Part shown: piece by piece, positions 1 through 7,953 of the stretch
How positions within the stretch are numbered: position 1 is the first letter of the stretch
Layout: each line of letters opens with the position of its first letter
Assembly (NCBI RefSeq): GCF_035920445.1
Contig: NZ_CP109162.1
Coordinates: 1,612,001 to 1,676,000 of the forward strand
DNA from: Nocardia sp. NBC_01730
GTDB taxonomy: Bacteria > Actinomycetota > Actinomycetes > Mycobacteriales > Mycobacteriaceae
DNA: 64,000 nt
Reading direction: 5' to 3'
Translations under genes and position numbers: made by a program
Notes under the pieces: model-generated
Told to the model about the DNA's origin: nothing
What the model saw: only the letters and a program-made list of their open reading frames with translations
Databases searched by the model: none

Positions 1-139
<139 letters not shown>

Positions 140-180
140 TCACAGCGCGATGATAGGCCCCCCGGAGGCCGATCGATCAT

Positions 181-219
181 GCGGCACCCCGCGAGCCGAA
201 ACGGCTCACGGGGTGCCGC
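181..219 (+). terminator. Strong hairpin downstream of katG
   Basis: GCGGCACCCCG pairs with CGGGGTGCCGC, with further pairing of CGAGCC/GGCTC inside and a small loop. No T-run follows, as is common for actinobacterial terminators. It is placed as the katG transcript end. Confidence 0.7.
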
Positions 220-349
220 GCATTTGGGTCGTTTACCGGGATTCACCGGTCACCATTCTCGCCATATCGGGGGTTGAGGAACAGATCCGCCCAATCCGGT
301 GCTAAGGACTGTACGTCGAGCGCCGGTGTGCTGTAGGTGATCTCATGTC

Positions 350-1375
350 GTGGTGACCCATGAGGGCGGCTACGGCCGGTTCGGGGCGTTGTCCCGTATT
401 GAGTTGGGGCGGCTCTTCTATCTCGATGACGAAGACCCTCGTCTGATCGCGGCGCGACTTCGGGACTACAACCGACTCGGCTTCGCGCTCCAGGTCGTGA
501 CTGTCCGTCAGTTGGGTATGTTCCTGGCCGACCCGTTGGACGTGCCGCCAGAGGTGATCGACTACCTCGCCGAGCAGTTGGGCATCGAGGACTCCTCGTG
601 CGTGAAGCAGTACACCGAGCGGGAGAAGACCAAGCTGGAGCACGCCTGAGAGATCCAGCGCGAGTACGGGCTGTCCCCTTTCCCAGACGTAGAGTCGGAA
701 CTCGCCGCCTGGGTCGCCGACCAGGCGTGGATGACCGGCGGCGGCCCGAAGGCGATGTTCGCCGGGGCGGTTGAATGGCTGCGAACCCACCAAGCCCTGC
801 TGCCCGGCTACCGGACGCTGGAGCGCTTGGTCTCCGACGGTCGCCAGGCCGGAGACCAGAAGCTGTGGAGTCAGTTGGCCGGCCCGGTGTCCGTCGACGC
901 AGCCTCGGCGTTGTCGGCTTGGCCGCCTATGGGTTGTCGAGCAAGGCACCGCTGCTGCGCCGCGCTGAGCCTGCCGACCGAGCCGACGACGCTGCTCGCC
1001 GACCACGCGAGCGCCCTGGACACCGCCTACCGGGAGGTCGCGGCGCGGTTGGGCGGGGACGGTCCCGCATCGGTCGACGAGGACGGCAAGCTGCATCTGG
1101 CCGCGCTCAAGGCGGTGCCCGACCCGGCGTCGCTGGTCGATCTGCGGCGACGAGTCGAGGCGATGCTGCCGGAGATCGACCTGTGCGAGCTGGTGTTGGA
1201 GGTCATGTCCTGGGTTCCCGGTTTCACCGAGGCGTTCACCCACGCCTCTGGAAACCACGCCAGGGTGGCCGATCTCCGGCTGTCGGTCGCCGGGGTCCTG
1301 TGCGCGAACGCGATGAATGTCGGCTTCAAACCGGTGACCAGCCCCGGCGTGCCGGGCCTGACCCGTGATCCCGGC
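350..1375 (+). pseudogene. Tn3-family transposase, N-terminal half, inactivated
   Basis: From GTG at 350 the frame reads the DUF4158-type N-terminus of actinobacterial Tn3-family transposases (RFGALSRIELGRLFYLDDED..., then FLADPLDVPPEVIDYLAEQLG). A TGA at 647-649 replaces the expected Trp after KLEHA; the same frame then continues with EIQREYGLSPFPDVE and on to about 1375. Around 910-970 the sequence loses family resemblance (PPMGCRARHRCC...), which suggests a small deletion or compensated frameshifts. The protein stops near a ...CANAMNVGFKPV...LTRDP segment, far short of the roughly 990 residues of a full transposase, so the DDE catalytic half is missing. A dead insertion remnant; the family call is from recognisable motifs. 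Confidence 0.8.
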
Positions 1376-1508
1376 ACATATCCCCCCAGTGGGCGGCGAA
1401 CCTGTCTGTGTCGATGTGGCTTGCGCTCACGATCTCACGGAATGTGCTCATCGCAGCCCACGCCTGAGTGGGCAGACCCATAGGAGAAGAATTCCTGACA
1501 TGTTACGG

Positions 1509-1529
1509 TACGGAACGTGTCGTTTCGTA
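1509..1529. promoter_or_regulatory. Imperfect palindrome overlapping the tetR start: likely TetR operator
   Basis: TACGGAAC-GTGTC-GTTTCGTA has 8-bp arms with one mismatch. It overlaps the proposed GTG start (1517) of the downstream TetR gene, which suits autoregulation, possibly of a leaderless or very short-leader transcript. It could also mean the true start lies further downstream. Confidence 0.5.
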
Positions 1530-2176
1530 ATACCGGTTCCGGAGATCAGGTCGCCGAGGCGCGTACCGGACGGCCTCGTGACCGCGCACGCGAGGCCGAG
1601 ATCCTCGCGTGCGTGTTGGAGCTGCTGGGCGAGGTGGGTCATGACGGGTTGACATTCGAGGCGGTCGCGCGCCGTGCCCGAGCATCGAAGGCGACGTTGT
1701 ACCGGCGCTGGGAGACAAAACGCGACATGGTTGTCGCTGCGGTGAAGGCCGGCCCGGCGTCGGGCAACTCAGCTGTCGCCGTCGACACGGGCTCCCTGCG
1801 AGGAGACTTGATCGCCCTATGCGAACGGCTCGATACCACGATGCGCTCGGCTGACCCGGCGATGAGCTTGATGCTGCTGCAAGCGGGCCTGGAGGACCCC
1901 GATTTGTGCCGCCACATCGAGGAGTCGACCGGGCCGACCGGGGCGAAGCTGCCCGCGTCGGTGTTATCGGCCGCCATTGGCAGGGGCGAGCTTCCTGCGG
2001 GCGCGCAGCCGTTCCCCTACGAGGAAATCACCGGATCGGTACTGCTCCTGCGCAGGCTCAACGGGCTTCCGACCGGACCCGAGTACCTGACTCACCTGGT
2101 CGACACCATCCTCATTCCCGCGCTGCGGGCCAGCGTCACGACCCCGGTGCCGCCGCTGCGGGCCATCTTCTCCTGA
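1517..2176 (+). CDS. TetR/AcrR-family transcriptional regulator
   Basis: 219 residues from the GTG at 1517. The N-terminal third holds the TetR helix-turn-helix (ILACVLELLGEVGHDGLTFEAVARRARASKATLYRRW, residues about 30-65), preceded by a GRPRDR basic stretch typical of the family. The rest is an alpha-helical ligand-binding domain of the TetR_C_11-like type, with a conserved GRGELP...EITGSVLLLRRL segment. It lies 41 bases upstream of a haloacetate-dehalogenase-like hydrolase in the same direction and probably controls it. The palindrome over the start supports autoregulation. The ligand is unknown. Confidence 0.8.
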   Translation: MSFRNTGSGDQVAEARTGRPRDRAREAEILACVLELLGEVGHDGLTFEAVARRARASKATLYRRWETKRDMVVAAVKAGPASGNSAVAVDTGSLRGDLIALCERLDTTMRSADPAMSLMLLQAGLEDPDLCRHIEESTGPTGAKLPASVLSAAIGRGELPAGAQPFPYEEITGSVLLLRRLNGLPTGPEYLTHLVDTILIPALRASVTTPVPPLRAIFS

Positions 2177-2217
2177 CCGCAGCGCGTCAACCAACCCAAC
2201 CCATGAAAGGTGCGCCC

Positions 2218-3108
2218 ATGACGAGCACGACGATCGACGGCTTCGACTACCGACGGATCCCCGGGGAAGGCCGCGCCCATCTGAATGTCGCCGTCGGTGG
2301 TGATGGTCATCCCATCGTCCTGTTGCACGGCTTCCCGCAAACTCACCTCATGTGGCGCCACGTCGCCCGCAAACTCGCGCAGCGGCATTTGGTTATCGTG
2401 CCCGACCTGCGTGGCTACGGTGCCAGCGATAAACCCGACGATACGAGCGCTGACACCTACTCGAAGCGGACCATGGCGCGCGACATCGTCAACATCGTGC
2501 GCGATATAGGAGCCGAACAGTTCAGCTTGGTCGGTCATGACAGGGGAGCTCTCGTGGGAGTCCGGGCCGCGCTCGACCACCCGGAGAAGATCACCCACCT
2601 GGGGATCCTGGATGTCTTGCCGACCATGGATACCTGGGACGTGTTGCATGGCGTCGACGCGGCGGTCGCGTGGCACCTGTACCTGATGGCGCAACCAAAG
2701 GGCTTGCCCGAGCGGATGATCGAAGCAGTCGCCGAGGACTTCTTCAGCTCGTTCCTCGACGCATGGGATCCCGCCGGAACCACATTCCCACCGCGAGTGC
2801 GGCAGCACTACATCGACAGTTGCTCGCGCGCTGTTCCGTCCATCGTCGCCGACTACCGGGCCACGGCTGGTATCGACCTCGAGATGGACCGGGCCGACAG
2901 AAAGGCAGGCGCCCAGTTGGGCATGCCTGTGGGGGTGATATCCCAGGACTGGGGCTCACAGCTTGGGTTCGACGCGCAGGCCCTGTGGCGGCAGTGGGCC
3001 CCCTCCGCCACCTACCAGCCGATCGATGCCGGACACTTCATGGCTGAGGAGAAGCCGGACGAAGTCGCCGCCTTCATCCAGGAATTGGTGCAACGCGCAC
3101 CTTCGTGA
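2218..3108 (+). CDS. Alpha/beta hydrolase, haloacetate (fluoroacetate) dehalogenase-like
   Basis: 296 residues from ATG 2218, chosen for the AAAGG ribosome site 9 bases upstream; an in-frame ATG at 2203 is possible. Typical alpha/beta hydrolase fold: oxyanion HGFPQTHLMW near residue 39, a nucleophile elbow GHDRGA with Asp108, and the catalytic His273 in AGHFMAEE. An Asp nucleophile with the cap segment AVAWHLYLM is the pattern of haloacetate dehalogenases, which split carbon-halogen bonds through an aspartyl ester, rather than of Ser esterases. Epoxide hydrolases share the Asp nucleophile and cannot be excluded. Likely co-transcribed with, and repressed by, the TetR gene just upstream. Confidence 0.75.
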   Translation: MTSTTIDGFDYRRIPGEGRAHLNVAVGGDGHPIVLLHGFPQTHLMWRHVARKLAQRHLVIVPDLRGYGASDKPDDTSADTYSKRTMARDIVNIVRDIGAEQFSLVGHDRGALVGVRAALDHPEKITHLGILDVLPTMDTWDVLHGVDAAVAWHLYLMAQPKGLPERMIEAVAEDFFSSFLDAWDPAGTTFPPRVRQHYIDSCSRAVPSIVADYRATAGIDLEMDRADRKAGAQLGMPVGVISQDWGSQLGFDAQALWRQWAPSATYQPIDAGHFMAEEKPDEVAAFIQELVQRAPS

Positions 3109-3199
3109 GTCGTTCCTCTCCGCCCACGGACTCTTCGGCTCATCGCCCGCCGTGCCGGCGCGCGGCGGGATCGGTGTCGGCCTGGAAGTGCAGCAGCCG

Positions 3200-3937
3200 T
3201 TAGCGCTGGATTCGGCGGTCATGTTCCTCGACCCCATATCCCCAGCGTTTGCCGAGTTCGACTATCGAATCCGGCAAGTCGCAGGCCTCGGGGTCAGTGC
3301 TCAGCACTTGGATGCGCCCGCTTCGAATCTTGTCTCGCCAGTCCCCTAGGCCGGGCTCATAGGTCCCATGATCGTAATTTCCGTAGTCCAGCATCGTCGG
3401 CTCATAATCGACGCCGATGAAGCCGCACAAGTGACTGCATATGATGTCAGGAGCTTCGAGTAGCTTCTCGTATCGGACTTCGATCGAATCGGGATGCGCC
3501 GCTGCCGATTCCAGCCTTTTCGACCATTGCAATATTGATTCGCATGCTTCTTCGACTTCAGTGACTATTCCAGAATTTACAAACGAGAGACAGATATCTA
3601 TGGGGTTCCTGTAGAGAATGATGAATCGAGCATCGGGCCAGCATGCAAGTATCTGTTCGTGTATCAATGTATTTGCCGGAGTTTTTTCGACTATGAATCT
3701 CTTCCCGCTCGTCACCAGTTGTCGATACACGAGTTGGTCCCAGAGCATGAATTTCAGGTCATGTTGCGTCATGTCGAGCCGGCCGATCGACAGCCGTGCG
3801 CCACCGACGGCTTCTACTTCGATCGAGCCGAGGTGCAACTCATGCGGAGAATATATTTTCGAATGCGAATCGAGGATGCACCTCAGCAGGGTCGACCCGG
3901 ACCTCATCAGAGATAGGACGAACGTCGGACTTTGCAC
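3200..3937 (-). CDS. Sulfotransferase family protein
   Basis: 245 residues from the GTG at 3937, chosen because GGGAGG lies 7 bases upstream and the frame reaches family-like sequence at once; a longer reading to 4057 would overlap the next gene. The PAPS 5'-phosphosulfate loop is RSGSTLLRC (residues about 12-20) and the 3'-phosphate-binding strand is FIILYRNPIDICLSFVNS in the middle. Such enzymes move a sulfonate from PAPS to a hydroxyl or amine, in actinomycetes often on glycolipids or secondary metabolites. It follows a family 2 glycosyltransferase on the same strand, so the pair may modify one glycan. It converges on the dehalogenase-like gene. Confidence 0.8.
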   Translation of the reverse strand: MQSPTFVLSLMRSGSTLLRCILDSHSKIYSPHELHLGSIEVEAVGGARLSIGRLDMTQHDLKFMLWDQLVYRQLVTSGKRFIVEKTPANTLIHEQILACWPDARFIILYRNPIDICLSFVNSGIVTEVEEACESILQWSKRLESAAAHPDSIEVRYEKLLEAPDIICSHLCGFIGVDYEPTMLDYGNYDHGTYEPGLGDWRDKIRSGRIQVLSTDPEACDLPDSIVELGKRWGYGVEEHDRRIQR

Positions 3938-4020
3938 GAATCGGCCTCCCGGAGTGGCGGCGCCGTCAGCATGCCGCCGAGGCCGGACGGGATCGACCGC
4001 AGCGCCTCGGATGGGGACGT

Positions 4021-5178
4021 TCACGAGAGGGCCCGGTCGTCGAGCAGGTTTTCCCACGGTCGGCTGGTGGCGATACTTCGCGAGACAACATCGAACTTCT
4101 CGTCGGCTGCCACGGGCTGCAACGCCGGGTACGAAACCTGGATAGATTCGTCCGATACTTCGATGAATTTCATTCGATGTTCCTGCAATCCGGCCCGAAT
4201 CAGTACTCGGGACTGGTCGGAAGACAGCAGCAGGAGATTGTCGGTGTTATCCGGATTCCGCGTCAGAATGAGCAATCCAAGATCGGGATCGTGAGCTGCG
4301 GCGGTCAACGATCCAGCGTTGCCGAGGCACGCCTTTGCCATTGTGGCGGCGGCAAAGTCGAGCGTCACCGGCGCGGCGCGCGCCAGATATCGTCTTCCCA
4401 TCCGACCCAGCAAGGCAAACTTGGCGACTCTCCGATACCGCGCCGTGTTGTTTTGCGCAGTGCCGCCGAGGGACTCGATCTCAGCCAGGAACCGGTCGAG
4501 GACCTCGACATCGGCGATATCCCAGTCCAGACCACTGCTGTAGCTGGGGAATCCGGTCCGGTATATGTAGGTGTGCTCCGCGGGTTTAACCACCTGTGCG
4601 CCCGCGTTCACCATCCGCAGCCACAGATCCCAGTCCTCCGCATAGGTGATGTTTCGATCGCGATATCCGCCGACGTCTTCGTACAGCCGACGACTGTAGA
4701 GTGCACCGACCAGGACGTAGTTGCGCATCAGGAGCTGATCGAGGTGGCCGGCTCCCGGCAGTGGGCGCGCGTCGTGAGTCCGATCGACACACACCTCCAG
4801 GCCGCCATACCAATGCAGCGGCCGCGGACTGATCAATCCCGGTCGTTCCAGGTATGTCCGCCGCAGCGTGGCCAAGTGATCAGGTGTCACGAAATCATCC
4901 GCATCCAACTGAGCCACCAGCTCGGTGTTCAGCACGGCGATCCCCGTCGCGCGAGCGGCTCCGATCCCACACCTGTGTTCGTGACGGATGACTTTGATCG
5001 GGAGCACACCCCGCCAGCGGTGAGCAACCGCACAGGTCGTATCCTGCGAACCATCGTCGACGACGACCACCTCTTCAGCGGGCTGCGTTTGCATCGCGAG
5101 CGAACACAGTGCGCGGTCGAGACAGTCAGCCATGTTGTATGCCGGAATGATCACACCGACGGTTGTTCGTTCAAGCAC
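4021..5178 (-). CDS. Family 2 (GT-A fold) glycosyltransferase
   Basis: About 385 residues from a GTG at 5178, just before the family start VGVIIPAYNMADCLDRAL; the frame is open to 5307, and an ATG at 5289 is an alternative, neither with a clear ribosome site. The nucleotide-sugar motifs are VVVDDGS and the metal-binding AQLDADDF. A later YAEDWDLWLRM segment is the usual ED acceptor/base region. The last 120 residues resemble no common domain. It probably builds a cell-surface or metabolite glycan together with the downstream sulfotransferase, which starts 83 bases after its stop. Confidence 0.8.
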   Translation of the reverse strand: MLERTTVGVIIPAYNMADCLDRALCSLAMQTQPAEEVVVVDDGSQDTTCAVAHRWRGVLPIKVIRHEHRCGIGAARATGIAVLNTELVAQLDADDFVTPDHLATLRRTYLERPGLISPRPLHWYGGLEVCVDRTHDARPLPGAGHLDQLLMRNYVLVGALYSRRLYEDVGGYRDRNITYAEDWDLWLRMVNAGAQVVKPAEHTYIYRTGFPSYSSGLDWDIADVEVLDRFLAEIESLGGTAQNNTARYRRVAKFALLGRMGRRYLARAAPVTLDFAAATMAKACLGNAGSLTAAAHDPDLGLLILTRNPDNTDNLLLLSSDQSRVLIRAGLQEHRMKFIEVSDESIQVSYPALQPVAADEKFDVVSRSIATSRPWENLLDDRALS

Positions 5179-5536
5179 ACCGCAATGGTGACACGGACTG
5201 ACTGCGACAGAACGCGAGTTCGAAGGACTTCGCTGCTCGTCAGGGCTGCCGCATGAGCCTCGCGTCTTCAGTTCCGCACCGACCGTCATGTTCCGGCACG
5301 CCACCAACTACCGCGCCGGTAAAACGCTCGTCACCTGGTTCACCAACAGTCGGGACTCCGGTCCCCTGGGCTCAGCAGCGCTACGCAGCCGCTCGCGGCC
5401 GACGACCCCGCACGCCCTCCGCAGCCCTCGGCCGCGCATCATCTGGGCCTGCTGGCGCACAAAAAGCCGCCTACAACCCCGACCGGCAGCACACGCCCGC
5501 GCAGCCGATCGCGGCATGGAGGTTGACTCAGGAAAC

Positions 5537-6757
5537 TCATGCCCGCACTTGGTTTCCATCGTCCGCGGAGCCGACCCCGACTGGATCGGGTCGCTGATCG
5601 AGCCGGAACACACAGCGGGTGCGGGTGTAGATCGTTGGCATGCACTCGTTGCAATGAACGCAAGCCGACCGTGTCGCCGCATCGGATTGGATGCGGCGCA
5701 ACAGGTTCGGTTCTCGTAGCAACGCCCGGCCCATGGCTACGAAGTCGAATCCCTCCGCCATGGCCAGACGCATCGTGTCGAGTTCGGTGATGCCGCCCAA
5801 GAGGACCAGCGGCATCGACAGTTCGCGACGAAAATGGCGCGCCCGCTCGAGCAAGTACGCCTCTCGATATGGATACTCCTTCAAAAAGGCTCTGCCGACG
5901 AGCCGGAAGCCCCAACGCGCCGGAACCGGAAGGACTTTCGCGAACTCACGCCGGGGGGCGTCCCCGTGGAATAACAGCATCGGGTTGAGCAGTGAACTGC
6001 CGGCGGTCAACTCGAGCGCGTCGAGCGCGCCGTCGGCCTCCAGGGATGCGGCGACCTGCAGCGACTCAGGCACGGTCAGGCCACCCGGAACACCGTCCTC
6101 CATGTTCAGCTTCGCCGTGACCGCGAGCCGATCCCCGACGGCTTCTCGTACAGCGCACGCGATCTCGCGCGCGAGCCTGGCCCGATTGGCTATCGAGCCA
6201 CCGTACTGGTCCTTACGCCGGTTCAACCGTGGACTCAGGAACGAGCTCACCAGGTAGTTGTGCCCGAAGTGGATTTCCACTGCGTCGAAGCCGGCCTCGA
6301 TCGCCAACCGTGCGGCGTTGGCATGAACTGTAATGATTTCGCGGATCTCGGTCACATCGGGAACCGTCGTCAGGCGCATGCCGAGCGGGCTGAACATCCG
6401 GCTCGGCGCCACGGCGGGAGCGCGGTTGGATGCCGCGTTGGCCACCGGGCCGGCATGCCCTATCTGCGCACTCGCCGCCGCGCCCTCGGCGTGCACGGCG
6501 TCGGTCAATCGCCGAAGTCCGGGTACTGCTTCCGGTCGCATCCAGATCTGGTGGCGGTCGGTACGACCGCCCGGGGAGACGGCGCAGTACGCGACCGTCG
6601 TCATGCCCACGCCGCCTGCGGCCGTCTCCCGATGAAACTCGATCAGCTCATCGGTGACCAACGCGTCCGGTGTGCGACCCTCGAACGTCGCTGCCTTGAT
6701 CACCCTGTTGCGCAACGTGATCGGCCCGAGTGTGGCTGGTGCGAAAACCTCGTTCAT
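5537..6757 (-). CDS. NADH:flavin oxidoreductase, Old Yellow Enzyme family
   Basis: 406 residues starting MNEVFAPATLGPITLRNR, the standard OYE N-terminus, with GGGAGG upstream. FMN and substrate features: an AQIGHAG segment, AGFDAVEIHFGHNYLVSSFLSP (the HxxN/H pair plus a tail common in 2,4-dienoyl-CoA-reductase-like members), GGSIANRAR, and a late FVAMGRALLREP phosphate-binding loop. A Cys cluster (CVHCNEC) near the C-terminus fits the iron-sulfur-type subgroup, but the extra flavin/NADPH domain of full-length dienoyl-CoA reductases is absent. It overlaps the upstream TetR gene by ATGA, so the two form an operon. Confidence 0.85.
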   Translation of the reverse strand: MNEVFAPATLGPITLRNRVIKAATFEGRTPDALVTDELIEFHRETAAGGVGMTTVAYCAVSPGGRTDRHQIWMRPEAVPGLRRLTDAVHAEGAAASAQIGHAGPVANAASNRAPAVAPSRMFSPLGMRLTTVPDVTEIREIITVHANAARLAIEAGFDAVEIHFGHNYLVSSFLSPRLNRRKDQYGGSIANRARLAREIACAVREAVGDRLAVTAKLNMEDGVPGGLTVPESLQVAASLEADGALDALELTAGSSLLNPMLLFHGDAPRREFAKVLPVPARWGFRLVGRAFLKEYPYREAYLLERARHFRRELSMPLVLLGGITELDTMRLAMAEGFDFVAMGRALLREPNLLRRIQSDAATRSACVHCNECMPTIYTRTRCVFRLDQRPDPVGVGSADDGNQVRA

Positions 6758-7332
6758 CTGTTTCCTCCCGCCGGAACAGTCAGTCCCGCCACGACAAAGT
6801 CACGGAGGGCGCTCACCGCCTGCGGCGACATGGCGCGTTCATTTGTTCCTGCCCCGCCGAACCGCATGATGATCAGATCGAATGCGAGCATCCAGCGGCG
6901 ACGGCTCTCGTGTTCGCTCAGTTCTGGCAGAAGACCGACCCAGGAGTCCATCCGGAACCACGGTTGGTGCCAGGACGTGGCGTGCCGCCCGAGTACGTAC
7001 TGAGCCAGCAAGCGCAGATGTAATCGGCCCATCGGATCGCCGGCCAGCTGGACAAACGGCTCGATCACCGCATCGACAACCGCCGACACCGAGCCGTGCC
7101 GGGCGGTCACAGCGGCCAGCCGGGTTGCCCACAACGGACCCAGCCGGTCCTCCAGCAACGCTGTCACCAGCGCCTCCTTCGACCCGAAGTGGTAATGCAC
7201 CGCAGCGGGGTTCGCTCCCGCCTCAGCGCAGATCCCGCGCACCGACACATCGTCATAGCGTTCGGTCGACAACAGTCGTTCGGCGGCGGCGAGCAGACGT
7301 TCGCGTGTAGCCGCGGACACCTTCTCAGTCAT
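6754..7332 (-). CDS. TetR/AcrR-family transcriptional regulator
   Basis: 192 residues from ATG 7332 (a TTG at 7344 would add four). The helix-turn-helix is RLLAAAERLLSTERYDDVSVRGICAEAGANPAAVHYHFGSK. The C-terminal part (PFVQLAGDP...LRLLAQYVLGR...W) resembles regulators with a TetR_C domain acting on flavin-reductase or xenobiotic genes. Its stop overlaps the start of the OYE gene by 4 bases. A perfect 7-bp palindrome 31 bases upstream of the start is the obvious operator, so autoregulation is expected. Confidence 0.85.
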   Translation of the reverse strand: MTEKVSAATRERLLAAAERLLSTERYDDVSVRGICAEAGANPAAVHYHFGSKEALVTALLEDRLGPLWATRLAAVTARHGSVSAVVDAVIEPFVQLAGDPMGRLHLRLLAQYVLGRHATSWHQPWFRMDSWVGLLPELSEHESRRRWMLAFDLIIMRFGGAGTNERAMSPQAVSALRDFVVAGLTVPAGGNR

Positions 7333-7362
7333 ACCGATAGTCAAGCACGACTAAAGCAACGT

Positions 7363-7379
7363 TTCAATCGTTGATTGAA
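7363..7379. promoter_or_regulatory. Perfect palindrome, probable operator of the TetR-OYE operon
   Basis: TTCAATC-GTT-GATTGAA: 7-bp arms, 3-bp centre, 31 bases before the TetR start, in an AT-richer patch than its surroundings. Size, symmetry and place fit a TetR-family operator. Confidence 0.7.
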
Positions 7380-7953
7380 TTCAAGACCGGCGGCGCAGGA
7401 CAGTTCCTCGGCCACGCAGCGAGCAAGTGCGGTAAGCGCGGAACTTCGGTAGAGAATCAGCGGTCTGCGCAGGTCGGGAACGTTCACCCACGCCATCGGT
7501 CTATCGGATTGCCGTAAGTACGTCGACCCGCACCGCCACGCGCTTGTGCCGCGGGCATTTCTCGGCGGTTCCGATTCGAACCCCCCGTCACGCTTGTCGA
7601 GCGACGACCATGGCCGCCCGCATAGCCAACTGACCAGTTACGTTTTTGTGCTGTTGAATTCTGTTGCGAGGCAGGAACTGCGAGATCGTGTGGTGTGGTG
7701 TGCGTCGACGATCAACACTGTCCTGGCACATGCTCGTCCAGCACATGTGTGACCTGTCCATCGCCCCCTTGGAGACAGCATGATCGAGTCTTCCGCCCAG
7801 CTGCCCACCGATAGATCCATTTATACCAAAGAGCACTGACGCTCTTTCCGTGTAGGTGGTCGTTCGACCAACGGCCGACCTGTCAGGCAGATCCGCGCCG
7901 ACGTTTCCTCTGGGTCGCGAACCGTCGGCGATCGGCGAAAATTGGAGTACATC
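7380..7953. other. Intergenic stretch before the liv-type operon
   Basis: About 570 bases without a convincing gene. The short open frames on both strands have no ribosome sites or family-like sequence. It should hold the promoters of the TetR operon (left) and the transporter operon (right). A GGAG ribosome site at 7944-7947 serves the GTG at 7954. Confidence 0.5.

Noticed and set aside
302..1258. 318-codon minus-strand ORF over the Tn3 relic
   Set aside because: It is the antisense shadow of the transposase frame; Arg/Gln-rich with no domain-like sequence.
3796..5256. Long plus-strand ORF (486 codons) opposite the sulfotransferase and GT2 genes
   Set aside because: The minus strand carries clear family motifs throughout; the plus frame has none.
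7560..7600. tRNA-like T-arm (GGTTCCGATTCGAACCCC)
   Set aside because: The pairing partner of the T stem and the rest of a cloverleaf are absent on both strands.
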